The position numbers and the translations under genes were made by a program. Below the pieces are notes generated by a model. The model was not told the DNA's origin and searched no databases. It saw only the letters and a list, made by a program, of their open reading frames with translations. From Clostridia bacterium (GTDB lineage: Bacteria; Bacillota_A; Clostridia; Oscillospirales; CAG-272), in assembly GCA_017501345.1 (NCBI GenBank), contig JAFVXC010000003.1:1-61017 (forward strand): a stretch of DNA of 61,017 nt. The letters are read 5' to 3'. Shown here one piece after another: positions 1-8,442 of this stretch (position 1 is the stretch's first letter; every line of letters starts with the position of its first letter).

Positions 1-79
1 TCGGTCGAGCCTCGGGGGATCAACGATTCCCACCCCTGTTTTTGACGTAATGCACGTTGTGCTACAAAGATCTTCCACC

Positions 80-390
80 CCCTCACTCGCGGACGGGAAG
101 TGGAGCGAGTCATCGGGATCACCGAGGCGCTCCCCTGCGAGGTGGTCAGGTTTCTGCCGTGTCGCGCTACCCGGATCCACCCCCTCACGTCCGAATAGGG
201 GGTGGAATTTGAAGCGGCGAGTTGAATCGAGCCGTTTCAAATTTCGGGGGTCCACGGTCGGACACGGAGAGAATCTGTAGGGTTGCTTGGATTTTTGACC
301 GAAAATGCGGATGCTCTCCCCCTCCTTCCCGAAAAGTTCTTGGAGGGGTCAAGGGGGGACTTCTTTCAAGAAGTCCCCCCTTGCGTTCCT
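80..390 (+). repeat. Modular intergenic repeat, copy 1
   Basis: No gene is supported between 1 and 365. This stretch is a copy of the modular element that recurs at about 2030, 3150, 26095, 45285, 50645 and 50965. The part from about 195 matches the copy at 50965-51182 closely, including the block with the words GGGGGTCCACGGTCGGAC. It ends in the hairpin GGGACTTCTTTCAAGAAGTCCC near 356-377. The hairpin overlaps the last codons of the minus-strand gene at 366, so that gene's C-terminus seems to be supplied by the repeat. Confidence 0.7.
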
Positions 391-1217
391 TCCCCGAGCT
401 CCCCGAGCGCCTCGAGCTCCTCGCGTGCCTTCTTCGCCATATAGAGCGTGCCGCCGTGGCGCGCAACGTAGGAAAGGCACTTCCGAAGCTGCTCCCCGTC
501 GCCCGTCGCGCGGTAGATGTCGGCAAGGGTGTTCATACGGTTCACCTTGGTGTAGGGCACGGTGTACTCGCGCGACGTGTCGGTGAAATACTCGAGCGCC
601 TCACCGTAGATCCCGTCCGCAATATCGGCACGGTGACGAAGCCGCGTGACCTCGCGGTAAATGCGGCTGTATTCCTGCGTGCCGACCATCATCGACGAGA
701 GGATCGCCTCAGCCTCTGTGATCGCCTCACGCGCCGCGGGAAGATCCCCGAGGGATACCGAGTAAATACCGATATCGACGTACGCGTCGGCGCGGTCGAC
801 CGCCCTCTGACGGGCGAAATCGGGACGCTGCGTAAGCGCCCGCACGATCTCGCGTGCCTCATCGGATCTGCCCGTGAGATGAAGCCCCGTCGCGTAGGAC
901 GATTCGGTCAGAAAGACCGTCCGCCTGTTCGCTCTTCCCCGCTCCCTGACCTCCTCGTAAAGCGCGACGTATCGGTCGGCGTCACATTCGTCCGAGAGGA
1001 TCGCGTTATACGCGCGGTGCATCCTGCTCGCCTGAATTGAGGCAAAGGCGTAGATGATATAGACCCCACACAGAGCGGCAATGAGCGGCGAAAGAATGCC
1101 GCTGATCGCACTTTTGTACTCGTCAAAGACCGTCAAGCGCCCGACGACCACCGCAACCACCCAAAGAAGCGACGCGAGGATCGCAAAATTTCTCGTTTTC
1201 GGAAACAGTCGGATCAT
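366..1217 (-). CDS. TPR-like membrane protein, function unknown
   Basis: 283 residues. Two hydrophobic segments (about 9-25 and 38-58) near the N-terminus are followed by a soluble alpha-helical region of degenerate TPR-like helix pairs with alternating Ala/Arg/Glu-rich helices. I infer a membrane-anchored scaffold with the helices in the cytoplasm; no catalytic motif is visible. The ATG directly abuts the stop codon of the upstream DUF4886 gene, and GGGAGG lies inside that gene's end, so the two are probably co-transcribed. The last residues (Gly-Thr-rich) are read from an intergenic hairpin repeat, which suggests that repeat insertion rewrote the C-terminus. It resembles the gene at 2274-3128 in architecture, so the two may be old paralogues. 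Confidence 0.7.
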   Translation of the reverse strand: MIRLFPKTRNFAILASLLWVVAVVVGRLTVFDEYKSAISGILSPLIAALCGVYIIYAFASIQASRMHRAYNAILSDECDADRYVALYEEVRERGRANRRTVFLTESSYATGLHLTGRSDEAREIVRALTQRPDFARQRAVDRADAYVDIGIYSVSLGDLPAAREAITEAEAILSSMMVGTQEYSRIYREVTRLRHRADIADGIYGEALEYFTDTSREYTVPYTKVNRMNTLADIYRATGDGEQLRKCLSYVARHGGTLYMAKKAREELEALGELGEGTQGGTS

Positions 1218-1973
1218 TTATTTGAACGCCTCCCTTGAAAGATGCTCCATTACAGTTTCGTGCGCGATCTCACGCGCGAGCGCGAGAAGCTCGGGGGGAC
1301 TTTGCTTGTCGAGATCCGCAAAGGTATTCGAGAGAATATCTCCTCCACACAGCGTGCCGTACCAAACGAGCCCGAGGAGATACCGCCCAAGCCCGAGCGA
1401 CGCGTGGAAGCCGTCGCGGAAGGCGCTCCGCTCGGTCTTTACGAGCTCCGAATGCAGGCGGTACATCGCATCCCCCGACGGAATGATGCCGTCGGCCGAG
1501 ACCTGCTCCGCCGCCCAATTGTAGCACCGCGTGAGATCCGCGAGCATCTGCTCGGCACTCTCCGCGCCGATGAGCTCAAGACGCTTCGCGCCGTTTTCAT
1601 ACGCCCACGTCCTGTGGATATAGAGCTTCGCCGCAGGCGCGTGCTCTCTTACAAAGGCGGCGAGCCGCGAAAGATAGGGCTCGTAGGATTCCGCCTTCCA
1701 GCTGTCCGCACTGCGCTGCTGCAGCGTCACAACGTCCCACTCGTCCGAGAGGAGCACCTTTTTCAGCGAAACGTAAAGCCCGCTCGTCATTCCGTTGATC
1801 TCGTAGGAGTACGCATCCTCCCCCGAGAGCATATTGCGGTAATGGCGGTAGAGCGAGCAGCCGCCGATATACAGATTGACCACCTTGAGGCTGACGCCCC
1901 CCGCACGCGCGATGCTGTACAGATACCGTGTCGCATCCTGGCTGAAGCTGTTTCCGATTGCAAGAATTTTCAT
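1218..1973 (-). CDS. DUF4886 family SGNH-like hydrolase
   Basis: 251 residues. The N-terminus has the DUF4886 signature IGNSFSQDA (residues 7-15), resembling block I of SGNH hydrolases with a candidate nucleophile serine. A DGFH motif near residues 187-190 fits the Asp-x-x-His of block V. The family is thought to contain esterase or carbohydrate-associated hydrolases acting on acylated glycans; the substrate here is unknown. There is no signal peptide, so the protein is probably cytoplasmic. The start is supported by AAGGAG six bases upstream of the ATG. It is the first gene of a two-gene unit whose second member is the TPR-like membrane protein. Confidence 0.8.
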   Translation of the reverse strand: MKILAIGNSFSQDATRYLYSIARAGGVSLKVVNLYIGGCSLYRHYRNMLSGEDAYSYEINGMTSGLYVSLKKVLLSDEWDVVTLQQRSADSWKAESYEPYLSRLAAFVREHAPAAKLYIHRTWAYENGAKRLELIGAESAEQMLADLTRCYNWAAEQVSADGIIPSGDAMYRLHSELVKTERSAFRDGFHASLGLGRYLLGLVWYGTLCGGDILSNTFADLDKQSPPELLALAREIAHETVMEHLSREAFK

Positions 1974-2029
1974 GTTAGGCTCCTTGTTGATTCATTATAG
2001 ATTTCTTTCTCAAATTCTTTCCGAGGATT

Positions 2030-2245
2030 TGCAAGGAGAAACTTTTTGAAAAAAGTTTCTCCTTGACCTCTTCAAAAACTTTTGGGGAAGGAGAAAAGAG
2101 ACATCCGCGTTGTTGGTTAGAATTTTGGGCAGATCTACGCATTCTACGCGTGTCCGCTCCTGAGGCCTCCGTCTCGGAGACCGCTTCGGTCGAGCCTCAG
2201 CGGATCCCTCGACACCTCACTCGCCGGACGTGAGGGGAGGTGTCA
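2030..2245 (-). repeat. Modular intergenic repeat, copy 2
   Basis: Minus-oriented copy filling most of the gap between 1973 and 2274. The hairpin GAAACTTTTTGAAAAAAGTTTC (a perfect stem) is followed by TTGACC, a run matching AAAACTTTTGGGGAAGG, then the block with ATCCGCGTTG and the words CGCGTGTCCGCTCCTGAGG. The same order of modules is seen at 26095-26335 and 50645-50890. No coding potential is evident. Confidence 0.7.
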
Positions 2246-2273
2246 CCGAAGCCGTCACAGAGACCTTCCCCCA

Positions 2274-3128
2274 TCAAAAAACGATATTTTGGTTTTCTGC
2301 CCTTTGAGGAAATTCGACCGCCTCCCCTGCGAGCTTCGCCCTCGCCTCGCGCGCGACGCGCAGGGTGTTTCCCTCCGCGACCACCGATTCAAGCGTGCGC
2401 ATCGCCTCCTCGTTTTCACCGCGGCAAAGCAAAACACAGCCGAGCATATAGAGCGCCTCGACGCGACTGCGACGGTTGCCCGCCGTTTCCAGCTGTTGGC
2501 GGTAATGGAAGAGCACCTCGTCGCCGAAGTCACCCTTTCGGAATCGGATGTGGAAGGAAAGCGCCCGCACGTTCTCCGAGATGCTCTTCCCCCATTTCGT
2601 CGCCTCCTTCGGCGTAAGCCCGTCCCGAAGCGCAGAAAGTCGCAACAGCAGCGCCTCTGCCCGCTCGAATCGCCCCGTATCCGCCGCGTAAATGCCGCAG
2701 TTATGGAGAACGAGCGCAAGAATGGAGATCCGAACCTTCTTCGGCTTCTCGTCCGCCCAGCGGAGCGCCTCCTCGACAAGAAGGTACGCCTCGTCAAGAT
2801 TCCCGCGCTCGGAGGCCGCGTTCGCGGCGTTCGACTGCAGCACCACGCGGTTCACAAGCGGTCGACCCCTGCTCGGGTCAAGTTTCGCGTGCTCCCGCGC
2901 GTACGCCTCGCCGTCACACGCCGCACAAAAGGTCTGAAGAACGAGACGGTTGTATTTCTTCGCGGCAAGGAACTCGATGATGACGGCAACCAGAAAGGCC
3001 GTCGCAAAGAGCATAACGATCGCACGACCGTAATCCTTGATCAAGAGATAGCAGATGCAGAGCGGAAGCGCGACCAAAATGGGAAGGATCCGTATGGCAA
3101 CATTGTATTTCGGATAAAGCGGATGCAT
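2274..3128 (-). CDS. TPR-like membrane protein, function unknown
   Basis: 284 residues from the ATG at 3128, chosen because GGAGG sits five bases upstream; a longer reading would begin at a TTG inside that ribosome site. Two hydrophobic stretches (about residues 12-28 and 35-55) precede an all-helical, TPR-like soluble domain with a LLVEEALRWADE-like helix. The architecture matches the protein at 366-1217, although the sequences have diverged strongly. The role is unknown; a membrane-tethered protein-binding scaffold is a guess from fold type only. The gene stands alone, between two copies of the modular repeat. Confidence 0.65.
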   Translation of the reverse strand: MHPLYPKYNVAIRILPILVALPLCICYLLIKDYGRAIVMLFATAFLVAVIIEFLAAKKYNRLVLQTFCAACDGEAYAREHAKLDPSRGRPLVNRVVLQSNAANAASERGNLDEAYLLVEEALRWADEKPKKVRISILALVLHNCGIYAADTGRFERAEALLLRLSALRDGLTPKEATKWGKSISENVRALSFHIRFRKGDFGDEVLFHYRQQLETAGNRRSRVEALYMLGCVLLCRGENEEAMRTLESVVAEGNTLRVAREARAKLAGEAVEFPQRAENQNIVF

Positions 3129-3149
3129 AGAAACCTCCAAATGATGTGT

Positions 3150-3435
3150 GAGGAGCGAGTCCCCCGATGAGCCTCCCTCCGTGAGAGAGCCTCAAGTTAG
3201 CGCGTCTCCCGTCCGCGAGTGAGATGCTGAGAAAGTCACCGAGGCTCGCCCGAGGGACTTCCGAAGCAGAGCTCTCAGGAGCGGACACGCACAGAACGCG
3301 TAGAGCTGCTTGGATTCCCGACCGAGAATGCGGGTGCTCCCCCTCTCCTTCCCGAAAAGTTCTTGGAGATTCTTAAGAACCTTCTTATAAGAAGGTTCTT
3401 AAGCGGAGCCCGAGGCGGCGCCTCGGAACAATTCC
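3150..3435 (+). repeat. Modular intergenic repeat, copy 3
   Basis: Plus-oriented copy filling most of the 368-base gap between 3129 and 3496. It holds the words CAGGAGCGGACACGCAC, the CCGAGAATGCGGGTGCTC block, CCTTCCCGAAAAGTTCTTGG and the perfect hairpin GAACCTTCTTATAAGAAGGTTC, followed by the secondary hairpin CGAGGCGGCGCCTCG. The rest of the gap has no recognisable feature apart from a short GC-rich run. Confidence 0.7.
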
Positions 3436-3496
3436 GAATTTCCCTGAACACAAGCAGGGGGCGCCCCGAAAGGAAGCACCCCCAAAAAGCATCAGA

Positions 3497-4732
3497 TTAC
3501 AGGATCACAAACTCGGGAATGCCGTTCTTGTAGGTCGGCTCTGCCTCGCCCTGAATGAGGGGGAGGAGATACTCGCAGCACGCGTCGGTCACGTGATTTC
3601 CGCGCTCGTTGATATACTCCGCAGGAACCTCCTTGATCTGGTTCGCGATCACCATAACGTCGCTGTGACCGATCGAGAACGAGTTATCCTTTTCGCGGAT
3701 ATACGTCATCATCTCGCGGGTCACACCGTTTGCCGCCGCACGAACAGCCTCTCTGCCGATGCGCACCGAATCCTCGATGTCCTCGCCCGACGCGATGTGC
3801 GCAGCACATCTCTGGCTGATGTTCAGCTCAACCGAACGGACCTTGCAGCCGAGCTCGTTCTTCACGGCGATCTCAAGCGCCTTGCCCGTGCCCGAGAGCT
3901 GCTTGTGGCCGAATGCGTCCACGCTCGAAACACCGATGCCCTCGCAAACGTACGTGCCGTCCGCGAAGTGGATGCCCTCGGAGACCGCGATCACAACGTT
4001 CGGCTTCTTCTCGAGCTCCTTCCTTACGTCCTCGAAGAATTCCTCCATCGAGAAATTCCGCTCGGGGAGATAAACGAGATCGGGCTCAACGCCGTTCACA
4101 ACGCGACCGATCGCAGAGGAAGCCGTCAGCCAGCCCGCGTCACGGCCCATAATCTCAACGATCGTGACCGCCTTCGTCGTGTAGACCGCACAGTCACGGA
4201 TGATCTCCTGCATCGTTACGGCAATGTACTTTGCCGCAGAGCCGAAGCCGGGGGTGTGGTCGGTGCCGACGAGGTCGTTGTCGATCGTCTTCGGAACGCC
4301 CATAATGCACATCTCGTAGTCGCAGGACTTCGTGTATGCCGACAGCTTTGCGACCGTGTCCATCGAGTCGTTGCCGCCGATGTAGAAGAAATAGCGGATG
4401 TCATACTTCTTGAAGATCGCGAGGAGCTTCTCGAAAATGCCCTCGGGATCCTCCCCTACCTTCGGGAGCTTCTTACGGCAGGAGCCGAGCGCCGCCGCAG
4501 GGGTGTGCTCGAGCATATCGATGCGCTTATCGTCCGCAAACGCCTCGCAGAGATTGATCAGACGCTCCTCAAGGAGACCCTGAACGCCGTTGCGCATACC
4601 GTACAGCGTCTTGATCGCACCGTCGTGTACGTTTTCCTTCACACCGCGGATGACACCCGCAAGCGTCGCGTTGATCGCCGCAGTAGGGCCACCCGACTGA
4701 CCGACGACCGCATTACCAATGAGTTTTTTCAT
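3497..4732 (-). CDS. pfp: Diphosphate-fructose-6-phosphate 1-phosphotransferase
   Basis: 411 residues. It reversibly phosphorylates fructose 6-phosphate using pyrophosphate, in cytoplasmic glycolysis. Visible motifs are GQSGGPTAAIN (residues 11-21), GGNDSMDT (119-126) and PKTIDND (147-153), which holds the catalytic aspartate. The Asp where ATP-using enzymes have Gly (GGDGS) is the established marker of PPi specificity. The first Asp of the usual GGDDS is Asn here, a variant I associate with one PPi-PFK subgroup. Length is normal for short PPi-PFKs. The ribosome site AAAGGA precedes the ATG, and a promoter lies at 4782-4810. It is a single-gene unit. Confidence 0.93.
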   Translation of the reverse strand: MKKLIGNAVVGQSGGPTAAINATLAGVIRGVKENVHDGAIKTLYGMRNGVQGLLEERLINLCEAFADDKRIDMLEHTPAAALGSCRKKLPKVGEDPEGIFEKLLAIFKKYDIRYFFYIGGNDSMDTVAKLSAYTKSCDYEMCIMGVPKTIDNDLVGTDHTPGFGSAAKYIAVTMQEIIRDCAVYTTKAVTIVEIMGRDAGWLTASSAIGRVVNGVEPDLVYLPERNFSMEEFFEDVRKELEKKPNVVIAVSEGIHFADGTYVCEGIGVSSVDAFGHKQLSGTGKALEIAVKNELGCKVRSVELNISQRCAAHIASGEDIEDSVRIGREAVRAAANGVTREMMTYIREKDNSFSIGHSDVMVIANQIKEVPAEYINERGNHVTDACCEYLLPLIQGEAEPTYKNGIPEFVIL

Positions 4733-4781
4733 AGATGTATCCTTTCTCCCATACGGGAATCCAAAATATTTTCCAAATTAC

Positions 4782-4810
4782 AGTATACCACAATTTCGCG
4801 GAGTTGTCAA
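4782..4810 (-). promoter_or_regulatory. Promoter of pfp
   Basis: On the minus strand TTGACA and TATACT are separated by 17 bases, about 50 bases upstream of the pfp start. Confidence 0.75.
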
Positions 4811-4883
4811 CAGAATTTTCAGCCTTGCGGAAAGCTTTACGGAAAGCCTTCGGCACGATTGTATCACACCCACATAAAGCACG

Positions 4884-4920
4884 AGGGTGAGCCTCGCGCC
4901 TCGCGGCACGGGCTCACCCT
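4884..4920. other. Hairpin downstream of the lipoprotein gene
   Basis: AGGGTGAGCC pairs perfectly with GGCTCACCCT across a GC-rich loop. The T-rich tail lies on the plus-strand side, so it is a poor terminator for the minus-strand lipoprotein gene it follows. Confidence 0.45.
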
Positions 4921-4945
4921 TTTGTTTTATACCCATAAAGGTCTG

Positions 4946-5605
4946 TCATTCATAGCGATATTCAACCTCTGCATAGCAGGTAAACGTAGCATGTATGTTT
5001 GAATAATCCAACAAATTAAAGTCGAACCGATACGACCCAACGAAAAAGAAGTCGGAATCAACACGGGTCGTTCCCTCAAATACCATCGTTTCCCCTGCGC
5101 GTAATTCGCGCCAATCGGTGTAATCCGAGTAATAGCTTATGTCCGGAACTATCGAGTGGCAAATAATCGTTCTCTCGCTGTACGTAATCCGACCGAGCGC
5201 AGCCTTCCCGTCGTATGCGATATCCTCTCCCGTATTGTTTGTGACCGTAATTCTGTACTGAAGCATCGAGCCTGCAGGGTAGTAGTTCTCAAAAAAATCG
5301 ACGTGAATGAGAAAGCCGTTTTCATTTTCCTCGTACTCGGTACGCTCAAATGAAAGGACGTAGTCGTTATATGAGATATACAGATCGCTCCTATCTTCCG
5401 AAAGATGCCACCCGGGTATATATATTTCCTTCTCGCCCGGGATCTCTCCGCCGCTCGGATCGGCAGTCGTTTCTCCACCGCTCGCATCGGCAGTAGTTTC
5501 CCCGCCGCTCGCATCAGCAGACGTCTCGTCCCCGCCCTGCGTGTTCGTGCATCCGACACAGAATAGGACGCACAGCACGAGGAGCAGGCATAGTAATTTT
5601 TTCAT
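4946..5605 (-). CDS. Small secreted lipoprotein, function unknown
   Basis: 219 residues from the ATG at 5605, chosen because AAAGGAGG lies just upstream and a lipoprotein signal peptide follows at once. The hydrophobic stretch after MKKLL ends in FCVGCTN, a lipobox with Cys at about 19. Next come a low-complexity linker with a three-fold Ser/Ala-Asp-Ala-Ser-Gly-Gly-Glu-Thr repeat and a beta-rich domain with many Tyr. The domain resembles immunoglobulin-like extracellular modules but I cannot name it. It is predicted to be anchored outside the membrane. The nearest good promoter is at 5925-5953, which would give a leader of about 300 bases. Confidence 0.75.
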   Translation of the reverse strand: MKKLLCLLLVLCVLFCVGCTNTQGGDETSADASGGETTADASGGETTADPSGGEIPGEKEIYIPGWHLSEDRSDLYISYNDYVLSFERTEYEENENGFLIHVDFFENYYPAGSMLQYRITVTNNTGEDIAYDGKAALGRITYSERTIICHSIVPDISYYSDYTDWRELRAGETMVFEGTTRVDSDFFFVGSYRFDFNLLDYSNIHATFTCYAEVEYRYE

Positions 5606-6223
5606 TGTTAATTTCCTCCTTTCAAAAATGCAAAATGTTGTGTCCATCAAACGGGGGCGTAAAGCCTCCCCCTTTGGGACGCGAAGCGGCGCCACGGTAG
5701 TGAATGACACCACGGTGTGGTGTCAGAGCCGTGGCGAGACCGAGCCCGCAGGCGAGACGGTGGCGGCGTAGCCGACGGAGAGGGCTCCCCTATGGACAAC
5801 CCAAAAAGCGCACGGATACCCCTTACGAAGGATCCGTACGCCGCTTGCACATTTGATGTCAATATACCGTAGAAAGTCGTGCGCGGAACCTTCCGTTCGG
5901 GCGAGGCTTTCTGTTTACAGGTCTATTTTACCATATTTTTCCGCGGTTGTCAAGAGATATACGCGAATTTCGCAGAGACGTTCGTTCGACAAAATCCGAC
6001 GCGGGAGCACCAAGGCGCTTCCCTACGGAGAAACCATAAATCCCTTCGGTCGCTCGCGGGCGTTCACAGAACGCCCCTACGAGATACCCTAAATTCACCC
6101 CCCATCCCTCATCCCCAAAAATTCTCCTCCGAAAATGAGACGAGGTGAGACAAAGCGAGCCCCTTTGAGACAGCGAGCTATGGTATAATAAAGCCAAAGG
6201 ATAAACGAAAAGGAGTACGCAAA
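5606..6223. other. Intergenic region with hairpin repeats and a minus-strand promoter
   Basis: No gene is supported here. 5640-5800 holds a GC-rich repeat with the palindrome CACCACGGTGTGGTG and the words GACGGAGAGGGCTCCCC, which recur near 50952. On the minus strand, TGTCAA (5948-5953) and ATTTTA (5925-5930) form TTGACA-17-TAAAAT, the likely promoter for the lipoprotein gene. On the plus strand, TATAAT at 6184-6189 sits in front of the gene at 6224, but no good -35 box is seen at 17 bases. Confidence 0.5.
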
Positions 6224-6958
6224 ATGAACGGCAAATACAATCTCGGTGCAGGATTCCTCTTTCTCTACGATTGGTATCCTGCCCTCAAAACGCTCACAGA
6301 CGCAGAGCTCGGCGCACTTTTCAGAGCCCTGATCGCGCGCCAAAAGGACGAGCTCCCCCTCCCCTCATTCGAAAGCCCTACGGTACAGCTCCTCGCCGAA
6401 TTGATCGAGCCAACCATCAAGCGGCGGCTCGAGGGACAAAAGGCAGGACGCAGAAGTAAGGAGATAGCAGCCCAAAAGCACCCCCCCGAGGTACCTCCCC
6501 CACTTAGCAGAGCGAAGCGAAGCAAAGCAGAGCAGAGCGAAGCACACACACCTCCGCAATTCGCGGAGGAGGATCCGCGCTTCGCGCGTTTTTGGAGGGT
6601 GTTTCCAAATAAAGCGGGCAAAGAAGCGGCAAGGATCGCCTTTGACCGCCTGAACGTCACAGATGAGCTTCTCGAGAAAATGCTCACCGCCATCGAGTGG
6701 CAGAAAAAGACCGATCGATGGACGTGCGACGGAGGACGGTACATCCCCTTCCCCGAAACCTGGCTCACACGCGGTCAGTGGGAGGACGAGGAGGTCGAAG
6801 CTCCTATATCGGAAAAAGGCGGAAACGCCGATGCAGGCGGTTATAACGCCCCGGGCAACAACGTCGACCCCGACAATTTCGATACCGACGCCTTTTTCTA
6901 CGCCGCCCTCGCACGGTCGTACGGGCTCGATCCCAAAACGGGAATGCCGCGCTCGTAG
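6224..6958 (+). CDS. DUF6291-like, phage-replication-like protein
   Basis: 244 residues. The N-terminus (about 10-70) reads like DUF6291, with a short helical domain containing a LTDAELGALFRAL-like segment. A Lys/Arg/Ala/Glu low-complexity linker (about 80-115) follows, encoded by a run of degenerate AGCGAAGC and AGCAAAGC repeats. The C-terminal part (about 125-195) has FPNKAGKEAARIAFDRL and FPETWLTRGQWEDE-like segments, which are common at the end of phage replication-initiation proteins. AAAGGAG precedes the ATG. No other phage genes lie nearby, so this is an isolated or domesticated copy. DNA replication involvement is inferred from those motifs. Confidence 0.65.
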   Translation: MNGKYNLGAGFLFLYDWYPALKTLTDAELGALFRALIARQKDELPLPSFESPTVQLLAELIEPTIKRRLEGQKAGRRSKEIAAQKHPPEVPPPLSRAKRSKAEQSEAHTPPQFAEEDPRFARFWRVFPNKAGKEAARIAFDRLNVTDELLEKMLTAIEWQKKTDRWTCDGGRYIPFPETWLTRGQWEDEEVEAPISEKGGNADAGGYNAPGNNVDPDNFDTDAFFYAALARSYGLDPKTGMPRS

Positions 6959-7013
6959 GGGGAGACTATACGTTTCGAAAGGCTCTGTGGCGGATTCCTC
7001 GGGGCGCCCCCTC

Positions 7014-7796
7014 TCAGATCTCCTCTGCGAGCAGATCCCCGACACCGGAGAGAATATATTTCGGGCGGTAGGGGAAATTATCAATGTCCTCACGCGCGGT
7101 CACGCCCGACAAGACGAGCACCGTGTCGACGTTCGACTCAATGCCCGCGATGATGTCGGTGTCCATACGGTCGCCGATAAAGGCAATGTCCGCACTGTGA
7201 CAGTCGAGAATGCGGAGTCCGTGACGGAGCATCAGAGGGTTCGGCTTGCCCACGAAATACGCTCGCTTCCCCGTCGCGATCTCGATCGGCGCGATCAGAG
7301 AGCCCGTCGCGGGCATCACACCTCTCTCGGTCGGCCCCGTGATGTCGGGATTCGTCCCGATCAGCTTCGCGCCCTTGTTCACAAGCGCGATCGCCTTCTC
7401 GATCTTCTCAAAGGAATAGGTGCGCGTCTCGCCGACCACCACGTAGTCGGGATTCACGTCGTTCATATAGATCTGATGATCGTACAGTGCCTTCGCAAGC
7501 GCCGCCTCACCGATGACGTACGCGGTACAGCCCGGATTCTGCGCCGCGAGAAACTCGGCGGTCGCCATCGCGCTCGTGTAGAAGTGATCGGGCGAGACCG
7601 ACAGCCCCATTCTTTCAAGCTTCATCGAAAGCTCGTGGGGCGTCTTTTCGGGGCTGTTCGTCAGAAAGACGAATTTTTTGTCGTTCTCAATGAGATAAGA
7701 GACGAACTCCCTGACCCCCGGCAGGATCTCGTTGCCGTGGTAGATGACACCGTCCATATCGCTGATAAAGCCTTTTTTCTCGAGAATTTTGTTCAT
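7014..7796 (-). CDS. HAD-IIA family phosphatase (NagD-like)
   Basis: 260 residues. It is a haloacid dehalogenase superfamily phosphatase of the NagD type, a cytoplasmic enzyme acting on small phosphate esters; the physiological substrate is not predictable. Motif I is SDMDGVIYHG with nucleophile Asp13 and Asp15. Motif II is LTNSPEKTP, and motif IV is the GDRMDTD segment near the C-terminus. A C2-type cap lies between them, and length is typical. AAAGGAG precedes the ATG. The promoter at 7849-7877 is minus-strand. The gene stands alone, upstream of and divergent from tRNA-Leu. Confidence 0.88.
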   Translation of the reverse strand: MNKILEKKGFISDMDGVIYHGNEILPGVREFVSYLIENDKKFVFLTNSPEKTPHELSMKLERMGLSVSPDHFYTSAMATAEFLAAQNPGCTAYVIGEAALAKALYDHQIYMNDVNPDYVVVGETRTYSFEKIEKAIALVNKGAKLIGTNPDITGPTERGVMPATGSLIAPIEIATGKRAYFVGKPNPLMLRHGLRILDCHSADIAFIGDRMDTDIIAGIESNVDTVLVLSGVTAREDIDNFPYRPKYILSGVGDLLAEEI

Positions 7797-7848
7797 TCGC
7801 AGATTTACTCCTTTCGGGATTCCGAGGTTTTACGTTCATTACGCTATT

Positions 7849-7877
7849 ATTATACCAATATTTTCGCCTCTTTGCAA
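7849..7877 (-). promoter_or_regulatory. Promoter of the NagD-like gene
   Basis: Minus-strand TTGCAA and TATAAT with 17-base spacing, about 50 bases before the ATG. Confidence 0.7.
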
Positions 7878-8024
7878 GGGCTTTATGGGATTTTTTCAGA
7901 GGCGCTGCCACGGAGATTCTCTCGGCCGAGACTCGATAAATCTCCGTGAAACCTCGCTCACGAGCACATTGAAATTTCAGCTTCCGAGCTCCTCATCCCT
8001 CATCTCTAATTTTCTCATTTGGTC

Positions 8025-8052
8025 TTGACATTTTCGGTTTTTGTGCTATAAT
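8025..8052 (+). promoter_or_regulatory. Consensus promoter of tRNA-Leu
   Basis: TTGACA (8025-8030) and TATAAT (8047-8052), both perfect, are separated by 16 bases. Transcription should begin near 8059, so the precursor would carry a leader of about 125 bases containing three repeats. Confidence 0.85.
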
Positions 8053-8068
8053 GATAGAGTACGCATAC

Positions 8069-8184
8069 GCGGGTATGGCGGAAACAATTCCGCCATACTC
8101 ACACAAGCGGGTATGTGCGGAAACAATTCCGCCTTACCCACACAAGCGGGTATGTGCGGAAACAATTCCGCCTTACCCACAGAA
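8069..8184 (+). repeat. Three tandem 38-39 base repeats that copy the tRNA 5' end
   Basis: Units begin at 8069, 8107 and 8146. The first starts with the same 15 bases as the mature tRNA (GCGGGTATGGCGGAA), and the other two differ by one inserted base. Each unit continues with CAATTCCGCC and a TAC-C run, so it folds into a hairpin (for example GTATGGCGGAA with TTCCGCCATAC). The third unit ends immediately before the tRNA at 8185. Confidence 0.9.
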
Positions 8185-8269
8185 GCGGGTATGGCGGAAT
8201 TGGCAGACGCGTCGGATTTAGGATCCGATTCCGTGAGGAGTGCAGGTTCAAGTCCTGTTACCCGCACCA
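8185..8269 (+). tRNA. tRNA-Leu(UAG)
   Basis: The acceptor stem GCGGGTA pairs with TACCCGC. The anticodon stem TCGGA/TCCGA encloses the loop TTTAGGA, giving anticodon UAG. A long variable arm and T arm (TTCAAGT loop) are present, and the 3' CCA is encoded. It is followed by the terminator at 8278-8322. The tRNA decodes CUA and other CUN leucine codons. Confidence 0.95.
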
Positions 8270-8270
8270 A

Positions 8271-8322
8271 ACAGTAGAAATCCGAACCCAAAGCCGGTAG
8301 GCGAAGGGTTCGGATTTCTTTT
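8271..8322 (+). terminator. tRNA-Leu terminator and putative attL
   Basis: AAATCCGAACCC (8278-8289) pairs with GGGTTCGGATTT (8306-8317), followed by CTTTTT. The left arm with its flank (ACAGTAGAAATCCGAACC, 8271-8288) recurs with one mismatch at 18229-18246. The right arm recurs at 18263-18274. I infer that these two terminator copies are the attachment-site halves of a serine-recombinase element. Confidence 0.7.
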
Positions 8323-8442
8323 TGCGTTCGGTGATATGTGATGTCAATCTACTGTTGTTGGCATCACGCCCGAGCACCGCCTACGTAAATATCCTTGATA
8401 GTTGATGCCAAACGAAAACAATTTTAAGAAAGGATATTTATT

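Noticed and set aside
222..1040. Plus-strand frame opposite the first TPR-like gene
   Set aside because: Arg-rich shadow composition, starts inside a repeat, no ribosome site; the minus-strand gene is better supported.
5606..5925. Riboswitch in the ~300-base leader of the lipoprotein gene
   Set aside because: The structured part is explained by a repeat also present near 50950; no known aptamer core is recognisable.
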